From NCBI RefSeq assembly GCF_020379485.1, contig NW_026014691.1, positions 1-64,000 of the forward strand: a stretch of DNA of 64,000 bases, written 5' to 3'. This document shows, in pieces, positions 11,424-22,583 of this stretch. Origin of the DNA: Brassica napus (lineage: Eukaryota > Streptophyta > Magnoliopsida > Brassicales > Brassicaceae). The first letter of the stretch is position 1. Each line of letters opens with the position of its first letter. Below the pieces are notes generated by a model. The model was not told the DNA's origin. It searched no databases and was given only the letters and a program-made list of their open reading frames with translations. Made by a program: the position numbers and the translations under genes.

Positions 11424-11619
11424 AGTAAACCTAGTCTCATTGATGCTATTGCCTATGTTTAATCCATCAATGAAAGTCTTGCATCAATTAGAAATTGTCT
11501 AAGTTGCTTGCATCATTGGTTCTGATTGAAACTGTTTGTGCAGAGCTTTAATATTACTCATGGATTGAACCTGTTGCATTCATATAGCTAATGCTTTAAG
11601 ATTGTGCATTTCATGTAGT
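11424..11619 (+). other. C intron-like segment 2, 5' part (interrupted by K)
   Basis: It begins GTAAAC and continues after K at 22584-23094, where it ends GTTAG before GTACACAAGG. The same sequence runs uninterrupted in H (43321-44263). K inserted in it with TSD GTAGT. Confidence 0.5.
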
Positions 11620-12395
11620 TGATATGATCATGGAAAGCACCAAGGAATGGAATCATGAACCTGATCATGGAGAGCTTGTAGCTGTTGACGAACCTACACT
11701 TGAAGAATGTCTGAGCCGAAATAAAGCTTCTATCATCAAAGACAACTCGATCTACATTCAAGCTACTCTACACTCAAGCTGATCATCATCTAGGCAAGTA
11801 GCTTGTGTGTACTCTTTTTCCCTTGATTGTTTTGTCCCACTGGGTTTTCCAATCAAGGTTTTTAATGAGGCATCAAGTTCACTTACATATCTCCTAGATG
11901 ATGTATCATGGGTGCATCTCTCGGATGCATATCTATCTTATGTTATATTTAGACTATGATTTTTATTTCATGTTTTTAAATTTCGAAACTCTTTTAAAAT
12001 TTGAATAAGTCTTAGTCTTGTTTTTAGATTACCAAGGGAGCCTGTTCCCTTTAATGAATTCGAGAAGTGGAGCCTGTTCCAGCCTTCTCTATAAGCTTGT
12101 AGCCATCTTCTTTTATCATTATGCAATCTTTTATCAAACCTTTTGGTTCTTTTTCTCTCTTGTCGTGAGTGAGTGTCTGGTGTGTAATATCCAGTCTGTT
12201 GGTGTGTAATATCCAACGCCCAAGGGCTTTAGAGAGGTGTGTCATATCCGATCTAAGCCTAGGAGTATCAAGAAGCCTTTCCGCAGCCTCTTGTGTCACC
12301 ATTCGATCCACATACCTTGAGAAGCTTGAGTCTTTTGATTCGTTTCTGCAAGGATTATCCCATCTGTTCCAGAGCATCATCCTAGGATCTCATTA
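11620..12395 (+). repeat. K 5' LTR
   Basis: It starts TGATATGATC and ends TCTCATTA, 776 bp, nearly identical to 21802-22578 (small indels such as CTCTCGG against CTCGG). The stem-loop motif is at 11809-11872, inside the LTR. A direct repeat GGTGTGTAATATCCA occurs near 12178 and 12200. Confidence 0.92.
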
Positions 12396-12397
12396 AG

Positions 12398-12410
12398 TGG
12401 TATCAGAGCA
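12398..12410 (+). other. Primer binding site of K
   Basis: TGGTATCAGAGCA lies two bases after the LTR, with the same AG spacer as in L. Confidence 0.88.
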
Positions 12411-13143
12411 ACTCTGGAAGGGAAGTGTTTTTGATTTCTATCTGTTTTTCGATTTGATCTCTTCATATTCTGTTGAGATTTTGATCGATCTAATTTCTAT
12501 TGTTGAAATCTGTTAGATCTAAGTGTTTTTGATCACGAATCTGGTGAAGTCTCTTCATATACTCTTTGATTTCGTGTTAATCTGTGTTTCTTGTGTAAGA
12601 ATCTATCGAACTTGGGTTAATTAGATCTTGTTTTGGGTATTAGACTGATCGGATCCTGTTTTTATCAAGTTATCCGATTGCTTGATCTGATCTGTGTTCT
12701 TGGCGTTAAATCTGATAAATCCGTTTGTGTTTGTTAAAAACCTGTCGATCTATTCTTATTCTCACTAGTTTTGATTGATCTATGATTGTGTTGTTGAGTT
12801 ATTAATAGATTCAAGCTTGTTGATCTCGTTTCTTATAAAAACTTTTCACTTCTTGTTGCAGAAGTAATCGATTTGCTTAATCTGTTTCTGTTTTGGATTT
12901 GTGTGATTCCGATCTGTTCTTATTGCTTTGAATATAAACTATCTTGTTTGGTTGATTAGATTTCGAATTTAATTGTCTCTGTTTAAGATTGATCGATCAT
13001 ATTGTGTTGGTGAATTGTTCTGATTATCAAACTGTTTTTTTTGATTTGCTTGTCGTTATAAAATTTGATCTGTTGTTAATTCTGAGTGTTGTTTCTCTTA
13101 GAACTAGTTACTGGTTTCTGTTTTATTTGTGTCTCAGGTACCA
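12411..13143 (+). other. K T-rich untranslated leader, possible intron
   Basis: There is no long ORF; the sequence is T-rich with many TTGAT and TCTGTT runs. It ends GTCTCAG before GTACCAATGG, a typical plant 3' splice context just upstream of the gag start. L has an equivalent leader (29366-29862). Confidence 0.5.
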
Positions 13144-13570
13144 ATGGAGAAGGAGCACAAAGAAAACATCAGCCAAAGAAGAATAGAGAATGCTCAAGAT
13201 CAACCAGAGATGAGTACAGGCAAAAAGAGTTTGATCAGTTTGACAGGAACCGGAAGCATGCTGGATATGAATTTCAAATCCCTCCATTCCAAGGCAAGGC
13301 GGATCCTGAAGCTTATGTGAAGTGGGAAAAGAAGATTGAGTTGATTTTCAGTAGTCAACACTATGCTGAAAGGAAGAAGATTCAATGACTACTGCTGAGT
13401 TTGTAAGTTGTTGCTTTAAGATGGAATGTAAACATCAGTTGATGATGATGAAGAAGCAGTTGAAGACTTGATGGAAAAGAACCAGTGGAAACATGGCTTA
13501 AGCTGAGGGTTTTGATGCGTAGAGAGTACGTTCCAAGACAGTACCACAAGGAAGTTATTCAAAAGCAGCC
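13144..13570 (+). pseudogene. K gag remnant (gypsy type), frameshifted
   Basis: ATG at 13144 corresponds to the gag start. The retrotransposon Gag domain follows in another frame: FQIPPFQGKADPEAYVKWEKK matches the L Gag segment [21 protein letters not shown]. After a further frame break at about 13385, PVETW..LRVLMRREYVPRQYH matches the L segment [20 protein letters not shown]. At least two frame breaks prevent a full Gag. The zinc knuckle and protease are missing. Confidence 0.8.
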
Positions 13571-14398
13571 TGAGACAAAGCTATGTTCTTCATTATCAGT
13601 TCAGAAACAATCAGACAGCAAGAGATCAAGTCCATCGAGTAACCTGGTTTCATCAAGCAAAACATCAACCCATCTTTTGAAGATAGCATAAGGAAGGCAA
13701 TTTCACAAGCGTTTAGGGATGTGGAGAAACAACTTAAACTGTCCAAGACTATATCTCCATCCTTAGAAGTACAGAACCAAGCGCCTTCCTCAACTGTCTC
13801 AGAACTCAAAGATGTAGACCAGACTCAGTTGCACAATCAGACTTGGCTGCACTAGTTCAAGAAGATCAAACCGAGATTCCAACAATCCCATTCAGAAAGA
13901 TGATCAACCATCAAGGACGACCTGATTCTCTTCAAACAGGATGTAATAGAAGAGGAGGCACTCAAGGAATCAAAATCAGACAGTAGAGTAGAGCATCTAT
14001 TTGTCACTGATTCAAACGTTTTCCAAAGGACATTCTTGGGTACTTTTCTCATCACTCCTTTTGTGTGGAACAAGACCAGAGCAGTAGAGCTTTCAAGACA
14101 CGAACTGGGCATGGAACATGTTGTATTTGAGCCTGGAGGAGAGTTGTGGAATCACAGGAACAATCCCATAGTGATTGAGAAGAAATCGGCAGCAACAACA
14201 ATTGTTTTTGGTGATCTTTTACCCTCTGAAGCTAAAGGGATGCACGTCTCAGCTCAGCAAGATTTTCACTACGAAACCAATTGGAGAATGTTTACCCACT
14301 CTTTCCTGGATCCAACAACCGGAAAAACGCAGCAAATGGCCACCTGATCATCAAGATATTGTCAATTCCGCAAAACATATCGGTTTAGCCCAAATTCT
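13571..14398 (+). pseudogene. K middle region, degenerate unidentified ORFs
   Basis: Several overlapping open frames occur (such as 14036-14347, 103 codons, starting MGTFLITPFVWNK), but none matches a family I know. They replace the zinc-knuckle/PR/RT block expected here from L. They may be a diverged gag extension or captured host sequence; the sequence alone does not decide. Confidence 0.4.
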
Positions 14399-14667
14399 GT
14401 GAGCTGCTTATATCAGATTGGGCTGGAAGGTTACAGATCTACTTGTGGAAACCTGGAGCATATGACAGCACACTTATCATCCTTGGAGAGTGCTCTGCTC
14501 GTGCTAAAACCAGCTGGGGTTATAAGAGTTGAAGCTGATCAAAATGTTTTGCTTCTTGATAATGTCAAAGTGTGGAAGCCACCAGATTTGCAAAAGCTTC
14601 AATACCATTTCAGAGACTGTCAAACCAAGAGTGGAAATGGAGATTTCACTAAAGAAAATGGTGAAGT
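14399..14667 (+). CDS. K ORF, 5' part, split by A1
   Basis: This open frame (MSCLYQIG...) includes VWKPPDLQKL and is cut by A1 after codons for ENGE. The TSD GAAGT at 14663-14667 recurs at 20750-20754. Removing A1 and one TSD copy continues the frame without a stop into 20755-21964, so the frame was open when A1 inserted. Function is unknown; see the 3' part. Confidence 0.55.
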
Positions 14668-14759
14668 TGTTGAGTTGAGCTGAATATATATGTATGAAGA
14701 GCTAAGGAGTTGAAGAGGAAAGGAGATGAGGAAGCTTGAGAGAGTTTAGGGAGAGCATG

Positions 14760-14810
14760 GTACGGACGTCCGTACAAGGCCGTACAAGCCGTACAGTCCG
14801 TACCATCCAG
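14760..14810 (+). promoter_or_regulatory. CCGTAC cluster in A1 LTR
   Basis: The words are a GTACGGACGTCCGTAC palindrome, then CCGTACAA, CCGTACAG and TCCGTACC within about 50 bp. CCGTACAA fits the known core of plant SBP/SPL transcription-factor sites (NNCGTACAA). Similar clusters occur in the LTRs of B, C, G, H, I and J. Binding is inference. Confidence 0.45.
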
Positions 14811-15086
14811 CATCGACCAAGACTTACCTTGCATCAGCCAAGTAACACGGTAACTAAGGTAAAGGGAAGGAACTTACCTTGAGGCATCAGACCGTTTAGG
14901 GATAAGGTAGAGCGCGCCTTGACAGGCTGGAACAGCTGGAAAGGCAAGAGCATCTCGGTCCAAGATGCCAGATACTCCGCGCATGTGGAGAAGCTAATTG
15001 GCTAGTCCAAATGAGCTTATCCTCTCCTGATTGACCTCACATGCTTTAGTCTTCTCTTGATTTCGAAAACCCTTGTATGCTCTCTC

Positions 15087-15095
15087 TATATATTG
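15087..15095 (+). promoter_or_regulatory. Putative TATA box of A1 LTR
   Basis: CTATATATT lies in the LTR about 185 bp before its end. The same box is present in the LTRs of A2, B and I. Confidence 0.5.
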
Positions 15096-15275
15096 TAACT
15101 CATCAACCCTAATGAAGATTATGCAGTTTGAGTCTCTCTAATCTCTTAGACACTATGCTTTTCTCTTAGACACTAAACGGCTCTATCTAGTCTCCTAATC
15201 TTTCACAAACTTCTCTTAATCACTTCCTAAACACTCTCTTTATTCTGTTTACTCTAAGGATCTCTTAATCTCATA

Positions 15276-15288
15276 TGGTATCAGAGCC
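15276..15288 (+). other. Primer binding site of A1
   Basis: TGGTATCAGAGCC directly follows the LTR. Confidence 0.92.
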
Positions 15289-15488
15289 AGGTTCATTTGA
15301 ATCTGGGGTTTGATCTTTAGAGAGTTACAAGCTAAACGTCTTTGAAGCTACACGCGAGTAGTCTTGAAGGTGTTGAAGCTGTGGTCCGTTCTAGTTGAAG
15401 CTGTGCTACGTTCTGTTGGTTTGCGTGATTCTAGACTCAAGGTTGGTGTGTACGAAATCCAAGATCCAAGTTTTCAAGTCAAGCAAAG

Positions 15489-18400
15489 ATGGAACATGGG
15501 ATGAACATGAGGATGAAGGTAGCGGTTACTTTCAAAGGTAGCAACTACCTTGTGTGGTCTCGGATGGTGAAGACTGCTGTGGGAAGTAAGGGTTTGTGGG
15601 GGCACATCACAACAGGGGAGGCTCCGAAACTCATTACTCAGGGAGGAGATCAAGAAGAGGTCTCCAATGAAGCGGCTGTGGAGAAATGGCAACAAGAAGA
15701 CATGCTGGTGATGACGGTTCTACACGCATCCTTGGACCCAGCTATCTTGGATGCCTACAGCTACTGTGAATCAGCCAAGGAGCTGTGGGACACGCTGAAG
15801 AAGGTGTATGGGAACACTTCCAACCTCAGCCGTGTGTTTGAAGTAAAGCTAGCGATCAACCGTCTTGCACAAGAGGACATGGAGTTCACTAAGCACTTGG
15901 GGAGGTTCAGGTCCTTATGGTCAGAGCTGGAGATGCTGAGGCCGAGCACAACTGATCCAGATCAGCTGAATGAGAGGCGCGAGCAAGACAAGGTCTTTGG
16001 GCTGCTTCTCACACTGAACCCGGCCTACACCCAGCTCATCCAGCACATGTTAAGGTCAGACAAGCTTCCGGACCTTGAGGAGGTGTGTGCACAAATCCAA
16101 AGGGAGCAGGGATCCATGGGTTTGTTTGGAGGAAAGGGGAGCTCTCTCTTGCCAATCAAGCAGCTCATGAGGATTCAACCGAGGCTCCACAAGCAAACAA
16201 GGCATCTCACGGGAAGTACGAGGACAGGAAGTTCAATGGCAACTGTGATCATTGCAAGAAGCATGGTCATAAGAAGAGCCAATGCTGGATACTGCACCCA
16301 CACCTCAAGCCGGCCAAGTTCATGAAGGAGCGTGAGGGAAGGGCAAATGTGACTGAAGGTTCAAGCGGAGCTGGCACCAGCAAGATCAGTGAAGTGGATG
16401 GGCTTGGAGGCAATGATGGGAATGGGAAGTCTCTGGTGGCTTACACAGGCGCCTCAAGCTCCCGCAGCAATGATGACTACATCAAGAGATCAGACCTTGA
16501 TGCCCTCTTCAAAATGCTAAAGGAAAACGGTAACACTTACGGTTATTCCTTTGGAGCTTCTATGATTGCATATAAGGATGATCACTTGATGAGAGAACTA
16601 GTAGAACGGTTAGAAGCTAGGAATGAATATAGGCATGCTTACATTGCTAGAACTGATAAGATGCATTCATCACTTAGTAATCTATGCCATAATGCTAAAC
16701 GAGTAGGTAAACCATTGATTGTTGATTCTGGTGCATCACATCATATGATAAGTGATGAAAACTTGATTAAGGATATAGAACCTACACATGGGCATGTGAT
16801 GATAGCAAATGGGGATAAGATACCCATTAGAGGAATAGGAAAGCTTAAGCTGTTTAACAAAGAATCTAGAGCTTTTTACATGCCTGAATTCACATCAAAC
16901 CTATTATCAGTGAAGAAATGTACTAATGATTTACAATGCAATGTTATCTTTAGTCCTAATGATGTGAAGTTTCAGGATATTGAGAGCAGCAGGTTGATTG
17001 GGAAAGGGGTGACTAAGGGAGATCTCTATATGCTTGAAGAACTCACTTCTGTTCCTGATTATAGTTGCTCGTTTACTTCTGCTTCTTTGTTGAATAAAAA
17101 TGCATTGTGGCATGCTAGAGTAGGACACCCTCATGTTAAAGCTTTGAACTTAATGGTACCAGGTGTTGTGTTTGAGAATAAGGATTGTGAAGCTTGCATT
17201 TTAGGCAAGCATTGTAGAACTGTGTTTCAAAAGTCTACTACTGTTTATGATAATTGCTTTGATCTAATTCATTCAGATGTATGGACTGCCCCTTGCTTAT
17301 CTAGAGATAGTTATAAGTATTTTGTCACATTCATTGATGAAAAATCCAAATACACCTGGTTAACCTTAATTCAGACCAAAGATAGGGTACTTGATGCATT
17401 TAGGAATTTTCAAACTTATGTAACTAACCATTATCATGCTAAGATTAAAATTTTGAGATCAGATAATGGAGGAGAGTACACGAGTCATGCATTCAAGCAA
17501 CACCTATCACAACATGGGATTCTACATCAAACAAGCTGTCCTTATACTCCACAGCAAAATGGAGTGGCTGAGAGGAAGAATAGGCATCTCATGGAAGTGG
17601 CAAGGTCACTTATGTTTCAGAGTAATGTTCCAAAGAGATTTTGGAGTGATGCGGTTGCCACTGCTTGTTACCTGATAAACAGAACTCCAACCAAAGTTCT
17701 GAATGAGAAGGCTCCATTTGAGTTCTGAACAGGTACAAGCCAGCTCTTGATTACTTGCGAGTCTTTGGATGCCTATGCTTTGTCCTCAAACCAGGAGAGA
17801 TGATCAACAAGCTAGAAGCAAGAAGCACTAAGGCTGTGTTCATAGGATACTCAGCTACACAGAAAGGATACAAATGCTATGATCCTATAGCAAGGAGAGT
17901 TCTTGTATCTAGAGATGTGAAGTTCTTGGAAGATAGAGGATACTATGAAGAAAAGAATCAAGAAGACCTGAAGGACTTAACATCAGACAAGGCCACCACC
18001 TTGCGGATCATTCTTGAAGGTCTTGGAATCAGTACATCCCAGGATCCGAGGAATCACGCAACTACACCTCCTGAAGTTGGTTCACCATCCCACCTTGATC
18101 ATGAGGGAGGAGAGGAGCATGAGGAGCCTATGCAAGAGGCCAACCAAGATGAAGGAGGAGTAGAGAATGAAGGAGAAGAGAGCATAGGCTCGGATGGTCA
18201 TGGACATGATCATGGTGTGACACAAACACCTTCTCAAGATGAAGTGGTAGAAGAACAACAGGAAGAAGAACCAGTTGTGCAGCCACTAAGAAGGAGTACA
18301 AGGATAAGGAAGGATCCTTCCAGTTGGGTAAACACGAGAGTGTACTACAATGCCCAAGCTGTGGAGCATCCTTCTCAAGCCGTGTGCTCCTTTGCTCAAT

Positions 18401-20001
18401 ATCCAGAAGCACATTGCGCGTTCATGGTAAACTTGGATGAGAATCACATCCCAAGAAGCTATGAAGAAGCAATGAAAGATAAAGAATGGAAGGAATCAGT
18501 TGGAGATGAGGCAGGAGCGATGATCAAGAATGATACATGGTATGAGAGTGAGTTACCAAAAGGGAAGAAGGCTGTGACTAGTAGATGGATATTCACAATC
18601 AAGTACAAAGCGGATGGAAAGGTTGAGAGGAAGAAGTCAAGACTAGTTGCAAGAGGGTTCACTCAAACTTATGGAGAATATTACATAGAAACCTTTGCAC
18701 CAGTAGCTAAACTCCACACAATCCGGATTGTACTAAGCTTGGCTGTGAATCTTGGATGGGGGTTATGGCAAATGGATGTGAAGAATGCGTTTCTACAAGG
18801 TGAACTTGAGGATGAAGTGTATATGCATCCACCTCCAGGCCTTGAACACTTAGTAAAGAGTGGGAATGTACTGAGATTGAAGAAAGCCATCTATGGACTG
18901 AAGCAATCACCAAGGGCTTGGTACAACAAGTTGAGCACTACTCTGAATGGCCGAGGCTTCAAGAAGTCTGAACTAGATCACACTCTCTTCACTCTCACGA
19001 CTCCCTCAGGTATGATTGCTCTCCTTGTGTATGTTGATGATATCATTATCACAGGGAGTGATAAGGAAGGTATCATAGCAACCAAGGAGTTTCTTAAATC
19101 CATGTTTGAGATTAAAGACTTGGGAGAAATGAAATACTTCCTTGGAATTGAGATATGTAGATCCAAGGAAGGTTTGTTCATGTCCCAAAGGAAATATACA
19201 CTTGATCTTTTGAAAGGTGCAGGTGCTTATGGAGGCAAGACAGCAAGGATGCCTATGGAGGATGGCTACAAAGTCCCACGAGAGGGGGAGATTGAAGACA
19301 GCAAACCTTATCAGGATCCTAAACTCTATAGAAAACTAGTTGGCAAATTGATTTATCTTACTATAACTAGACCTGACATCTGCTTTGCTGTGAATCAGGT
19401 GAGTCAACACATGCAAGTGCCTAAGGAACATCACTGGCACATGGTGGAGAGGATCTTGATGTATCTCAACGGCTCACCTGATCAAGGAGTATGGATGGGC
19501 TGCAATGGAAGCACTGAAGTGGTGGGATATTGTGATGCGGATTGGGCTGGTGATAGAGCAGACAGGAGATCAACCACAGGCTATTGCACATTCATTGGAG
19601 GCAACTTGGTGACTTGGAAGAGCAAGAAGCAGAAGGTAGTGTCATGTTCAAGTGCAGAAGCCGAGTATAGAGCCATGCTGAAGCTCACCAACGAGTTGGT
19701 ATGGATCAAAGGCATCTTGAAGCACTTGGAGATCGATCAAGTAACTCCAATGACAATGCATTGTGACAATCAAGCTGCCATCCACATTGCATCCAACTCG
19801 GTGTTTCATGAGAGGACCAAGCACATTGAAGTTGATTGTCACAAGGTGAGGCAGATGATTGTGCTAGGGGTGATCTTGCCATGTTACACAAGGAGTGAAG
19901 ATCAGCTAGCGGATGTGTTCACCAAGGCTGCAAGACAGAAGACAATGGAGTCCATTCACATCAGGTTGGGCCTCATTGATCTTGGGAAGAGAAGGAGCTA
20001 A
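15489..20001 (+). pseudogene. A1 Gag-Pol polyprotein, two single-base frameshifts
   Basis: The start is MEHGMNMRMKV at 15489, shared with A2. The Gag core (UBN2-like, YLVWSRMVKTAVGSKGLW) is at 15540-16130. The zinc knuckle CX2CX4HX4C is at 16244-16285, and the protease DSGASHHM at 16724. Integrase has its HHCC motif and D,D,E residues at about 17100-17580, and GVAERKNRHLMEVARS marks the catalytic E. RT is at 18550-19200 with YVDD at 19030-19041. RNase H starts at CDADWAGD (about 19534) and runs to the stop at 19999-20001. Frame 1 breaks near 16133, where a run has four Gs against five in A2. Frame 2 breaks near 17722, where one base is missing relative to B. All catalytic motifs look intact, so the breaks are either recent or sequencing errors. 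Confidence 0.9.
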
Positions 20002-20022
20002 TCCCCTTAGCTGCAAGGTCTT

Positions 20023-20086
20023 TACTCTTTTTCCCTCATCAAAGTTTTATCCCATTGGGTTTTCTTTGGTGAGGTTTTTAATGAGG
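20023..20086 (+). other. Conserved pre-PPT stem-loop motif of A1
   Basis: CTCTTTTTCCCT, then an arm, GTTTTATCCCATTGGGTTTT, a complementary arm, and GGTTTTTAATGAGG. Equivalent blocks occur at 30955-31016, 45493-45554, 51048-51110 and 63688-63750, and inside the gypsy LTRs of K and L. Confidence 0.6.
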
Positions 20087-20126
20087 AAGATCTTGTGGCT
20101 GTCCAAGCTTAGACTTATACAAAGCT

Positions 20127-20141
20127 AAGCTTGAGGGGGAG
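20127..20141 (+). other. Polypurine tract of A1
   Basis: AAGCTTGAGGGGGAG is directly before the 3' LTR. Confidence 0.92.
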
Positions 20142-20749
20142 TGTTGAGTTGAGCTGAATATATATGTATGAAGAGCTAAGGAGTTGAAGAGGAAAGGAGA
20201 TGAGGAAGCTTGAGAGAGTTTAGGGAGAGCATGGTACGGACGTCCGTACAAGGCCGTACAAGCCGTACAGTCCGTACCATCCAGCATCGACCAAGACTTA
20301 CCTTGCATCAGCCAAGTAACACGGTAACTAAGGTAAAGGGAAGGAACTTACCTTGAGGCATCAGACCGTTTAGGGATAAGGTAGAGCGCGCCTTGACAGG
20401 CTGGAACAGCTGGAAAGGCAAGAGCATCTCGGTCCAAGATGCCAGATACTCCGCGCATGTGGAGAAGCTAATTGGCTAGTCCAAATGAGCTTATCCTCTC
20501 CTGATTGACCTCACATGCTTTAGTCTTCTCTTGATTTCGAAAACCCTTGTATGCTCTCTCTATATATTGTAACTCATCAACCCTAATGAAGATTATGCAG
20601 TTTGAGTCTCTCTAATCTCTTAGACACTATGCTTTTCTCTTAGACACTAAACGGCTCTATCTAGTCTCCTAATCTTTCACAAACTTCTCTTAATCACTTC
20701 CTAAACACTCTCTTTATTCTGTTTACTCTAAGGATCTCTTAATCTCATA
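20142..20749 (+). repeat. A1 3' LTR
   Basis: It is 608 bp and reads the same as the 5' LTR throughout by eye. It is followed by the TSD GAAGT. Confidence 0.95.
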
Positions 20750-20754
20750 GAAGT

Positions 20755-21964
20755 GATTACTGGAGCAGGAGGAGGACTCATGTTTTCTTCCCAAATCAAG
20801 GAGAAACCACCAGATGGACTCAGTCTACATCAAACTTCAAATAAACAAACCCGAGGTAATTATCTACACTCAAAGAAACGCATGAAACCTGATTTGCTTT
20901 CTATTGGTACAGGACAAACAGTTTTGAGTGCTAGAATTTTCGAAAAGAGAGGCTATAGTAATGATCAGAGTATCAAGAATGGATACTTGGCTAAGTTGGA
21001 GATGCAACAATCAAATCTTGGAAGCTGTCTAGCCGCCAACTTTGACATAGGAGCAGTCCGAGGATCATATCTCAGCAACCAGAAGGAATTAAGCAACAAA
21101 CTCAACTGCAATGGAAACTACACTCATCAGGGTCTCACGTCGAACTGGAATCATGACCAAAGCTTCTCAAATGAAAGAGTTATGGGTTCTACAAGACGGG
21201 TGATTCTGTGTTTACTTTGTCTGAACTTTTCTAAGTTCAGAACATCTCAATCCTATCTATGGCGACCAGGTGAGCATGGTAAGGTAACTAATCATGTTTT
21301 CAAGAGTTCTTTTATTGATTACACCGATATGATGCACTTGTTTTTGCCAAAAGAGTCATGTGCAGATTATATGAAAGCTTTGAAGCATGCAAAAAGAAAG
21401 AACAAGCGTGAGGAAGACAAACGTTTCAAGCCGCCTGATCTAAGCCAGGAGAGACATCAGGACGACAATTGGTTCATCCTCATCAAAGAAGCACCTCCAG
21501 ATGCAGCATACAAGCCAAAACCGAGAAAAGACAACTTTGGGATAAGACTCTTACTCTATGATGATTTTGCTTGTGTTAACTTGTCTTGTTTCAATGTATC
21601 AGGTTTAAGTAATGCCTCAGGAGTGAGAAAAGACAAATGGATCAGTCCCTTCTACCTAATAGAACCAGTCAACGACAATGCCTATCAAAGAGGCTTGCAA
21701 GGTAAGTGTAATCTGATTATAAACTCTCATGTTACTGACTTGGTCCCTTCTATTGCAGGTAACACAGATTTGAGGACAAATCTTTTTGAAGTGGGAGGGG
21801 ATGATATGATCATGGAAAGCACCAAGGAATGGAATCATGAACCTGATCATGGAGAGCTTGTAGCTGTTGACGAACCTACACTTGAAGAATGTCTGAGCCG
21901 AAATAAAGCTTCTATCATCAAAGACAACTCGATCTACATTCAAGCTACTCTACACTCAAGCTGA
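20755..21964 (+). CDS. K ORF, 3' part, running into the 3' LTR
   Basis: This continues the frame of 14399-14667 after A1. Recognisable words in order are a LMFSSQIKEKPPD segment, LWRPGEH near 21260, LIKEAPPDAAYKPKP near 21480-21530, and NTDLRTNLFEVGGDDMIM immediately before the LTR at 21802. The reading frame then continues 54 codons into the LTR and stops at 21962-21964. The GGDDMIM word is also the end of the L integrase ORF, so K keeps the polyprotein tail of its autonomous relative but not the enzyme domains. The function of the middle is unknown. The W-R/K-P-G and IKE-PP words also occur in D. Confidence 0.6.
21791..21801 (+). other. Polypurine tract of K
   Basis: GTGGGAGGGGA abuts the 3' LTR; it also codes for the GG of the GGDD word. 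Confidence 0.7.
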
Positions 21965-22578
21965 TCATCATCTAGGCAAGTAGCTTGTGTGTACTCTTTT
22001 TCCCTTGATTGGTTTTGTCCCACTGGGTTTTCCAATCAAGGTTTTTAATGAGGCATCAAGTTCACTTACATATCTCCTAGATGATGTATCATGGGTGCAT
22101 CTCGGATGCATATCTATCTTATGTTATATTTAGACTATGATTTTTATTTCATGTTTTTAAATTTCGAAACTCTTTTAAAATTTGAATAAGTCTTAGTCTT
22201 GTTTTTAGATTACCAAGGGAGCCTGTTCCCTTTAATGAATTCGAGAAGTGGAGCCTGTTCCAGCCTTCTCTATATAAGCTTGTAGCCATCTTCTTTTATC
22301 ATTATGCAATCTTTTATCAAAACCTTTTGGTTCTTTTCTCTCTTGTCGTGAGTGAGTGTCTGGTGTGTAATATCCAGTCTGTTGGTGTGTAATATCCAAC
22401 GCCCAAGGGCTTTAGAGAGGTGTGTCATATCCGATCTAAGCCTAGGAGTATCAAGAAGCCTTTCCGCAGCCTCTTGTGTCACCATTCGATCCACATACCT
22501 TGAGAAGCTTGAGTCTTTTGATTCGTTTCTGCAAGGATTATCCCATCTGTTCCAGAGCATCATCCTAGGATCTCATTA
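21802..22578 (+). repeat. K 3' LTR
   Basis: It is 777 bp, the partner of 11620-12395, and is followed by the TSD GTAGT. Confidence 0.92.
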
Positions 22579-22583
22579 GTAGT

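Larger units (their letters stand above)
14668..15275 (+). repeat. A1 5' LTR
   Basis: It starts TGTTGAGTTG and ends CTCATA. It includes the 16-bp perfect palindrome GTACGGACGTCCGTAC (14760-14775) followed by three further CCGTAC words, and a TATA-like box near 15087. Confidence 0.95.
14668..20749 (+). mobile_element. Element A1: full-length Ty1/copia retrotransposon
   Basis: A1 is 6082 bp. Both LTRs are 608 bp (14668-15275 and 20142-20749) and appear identical by eye. The TSD is GAAGT. The PBS abuts the 5' LTR and the PPT abuts the 3' LTR. The order Gag-PR-IN-RT-RH is copia type. Two single-base frameshifts break the ORF. It is the innermost and apparently youngest insertion in the stack (inside K in C in E in A2 in B). 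A2 is a second copy of this family. Possible identity with Brassica CRB is from memory only. Confidence 0.96.
11620..22578 (+). mobile_element. Element K: non-autonomous gypsy-type LTR element carrying nested A1
   Basis: LTRs lie at 11620-12395 and 21802-22578, with TSD GTAGT at 11615-11619 and 22579-22583. Its termini TGATATGATCATGG...CTCATTA and its PBS with AG spacer are the same as those of L, so both belong to one gypsy family. Without A1 it is about 4.9 kb. It has a decayed gag start similar to L, then unfamiliar ORFs, then the LRTN-F-GGDD tail that ends plant gypsy integrase polyproteins. No RT or integrase core is present. Confidence 0.9.

Noticed and set aside
15761..15949. Minus-strand frames inside the copia Gag and Pol (also 18128-18412, 49236-49448 and others)
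   Set aside because: They are shadows of the coding strand with no independent support.
20755..21964. K ORF as a functional host gene
   Set aside because: The LRTN-F-GGDD end, the PPT position and the run into the LTR place it within a gypsy-type element.
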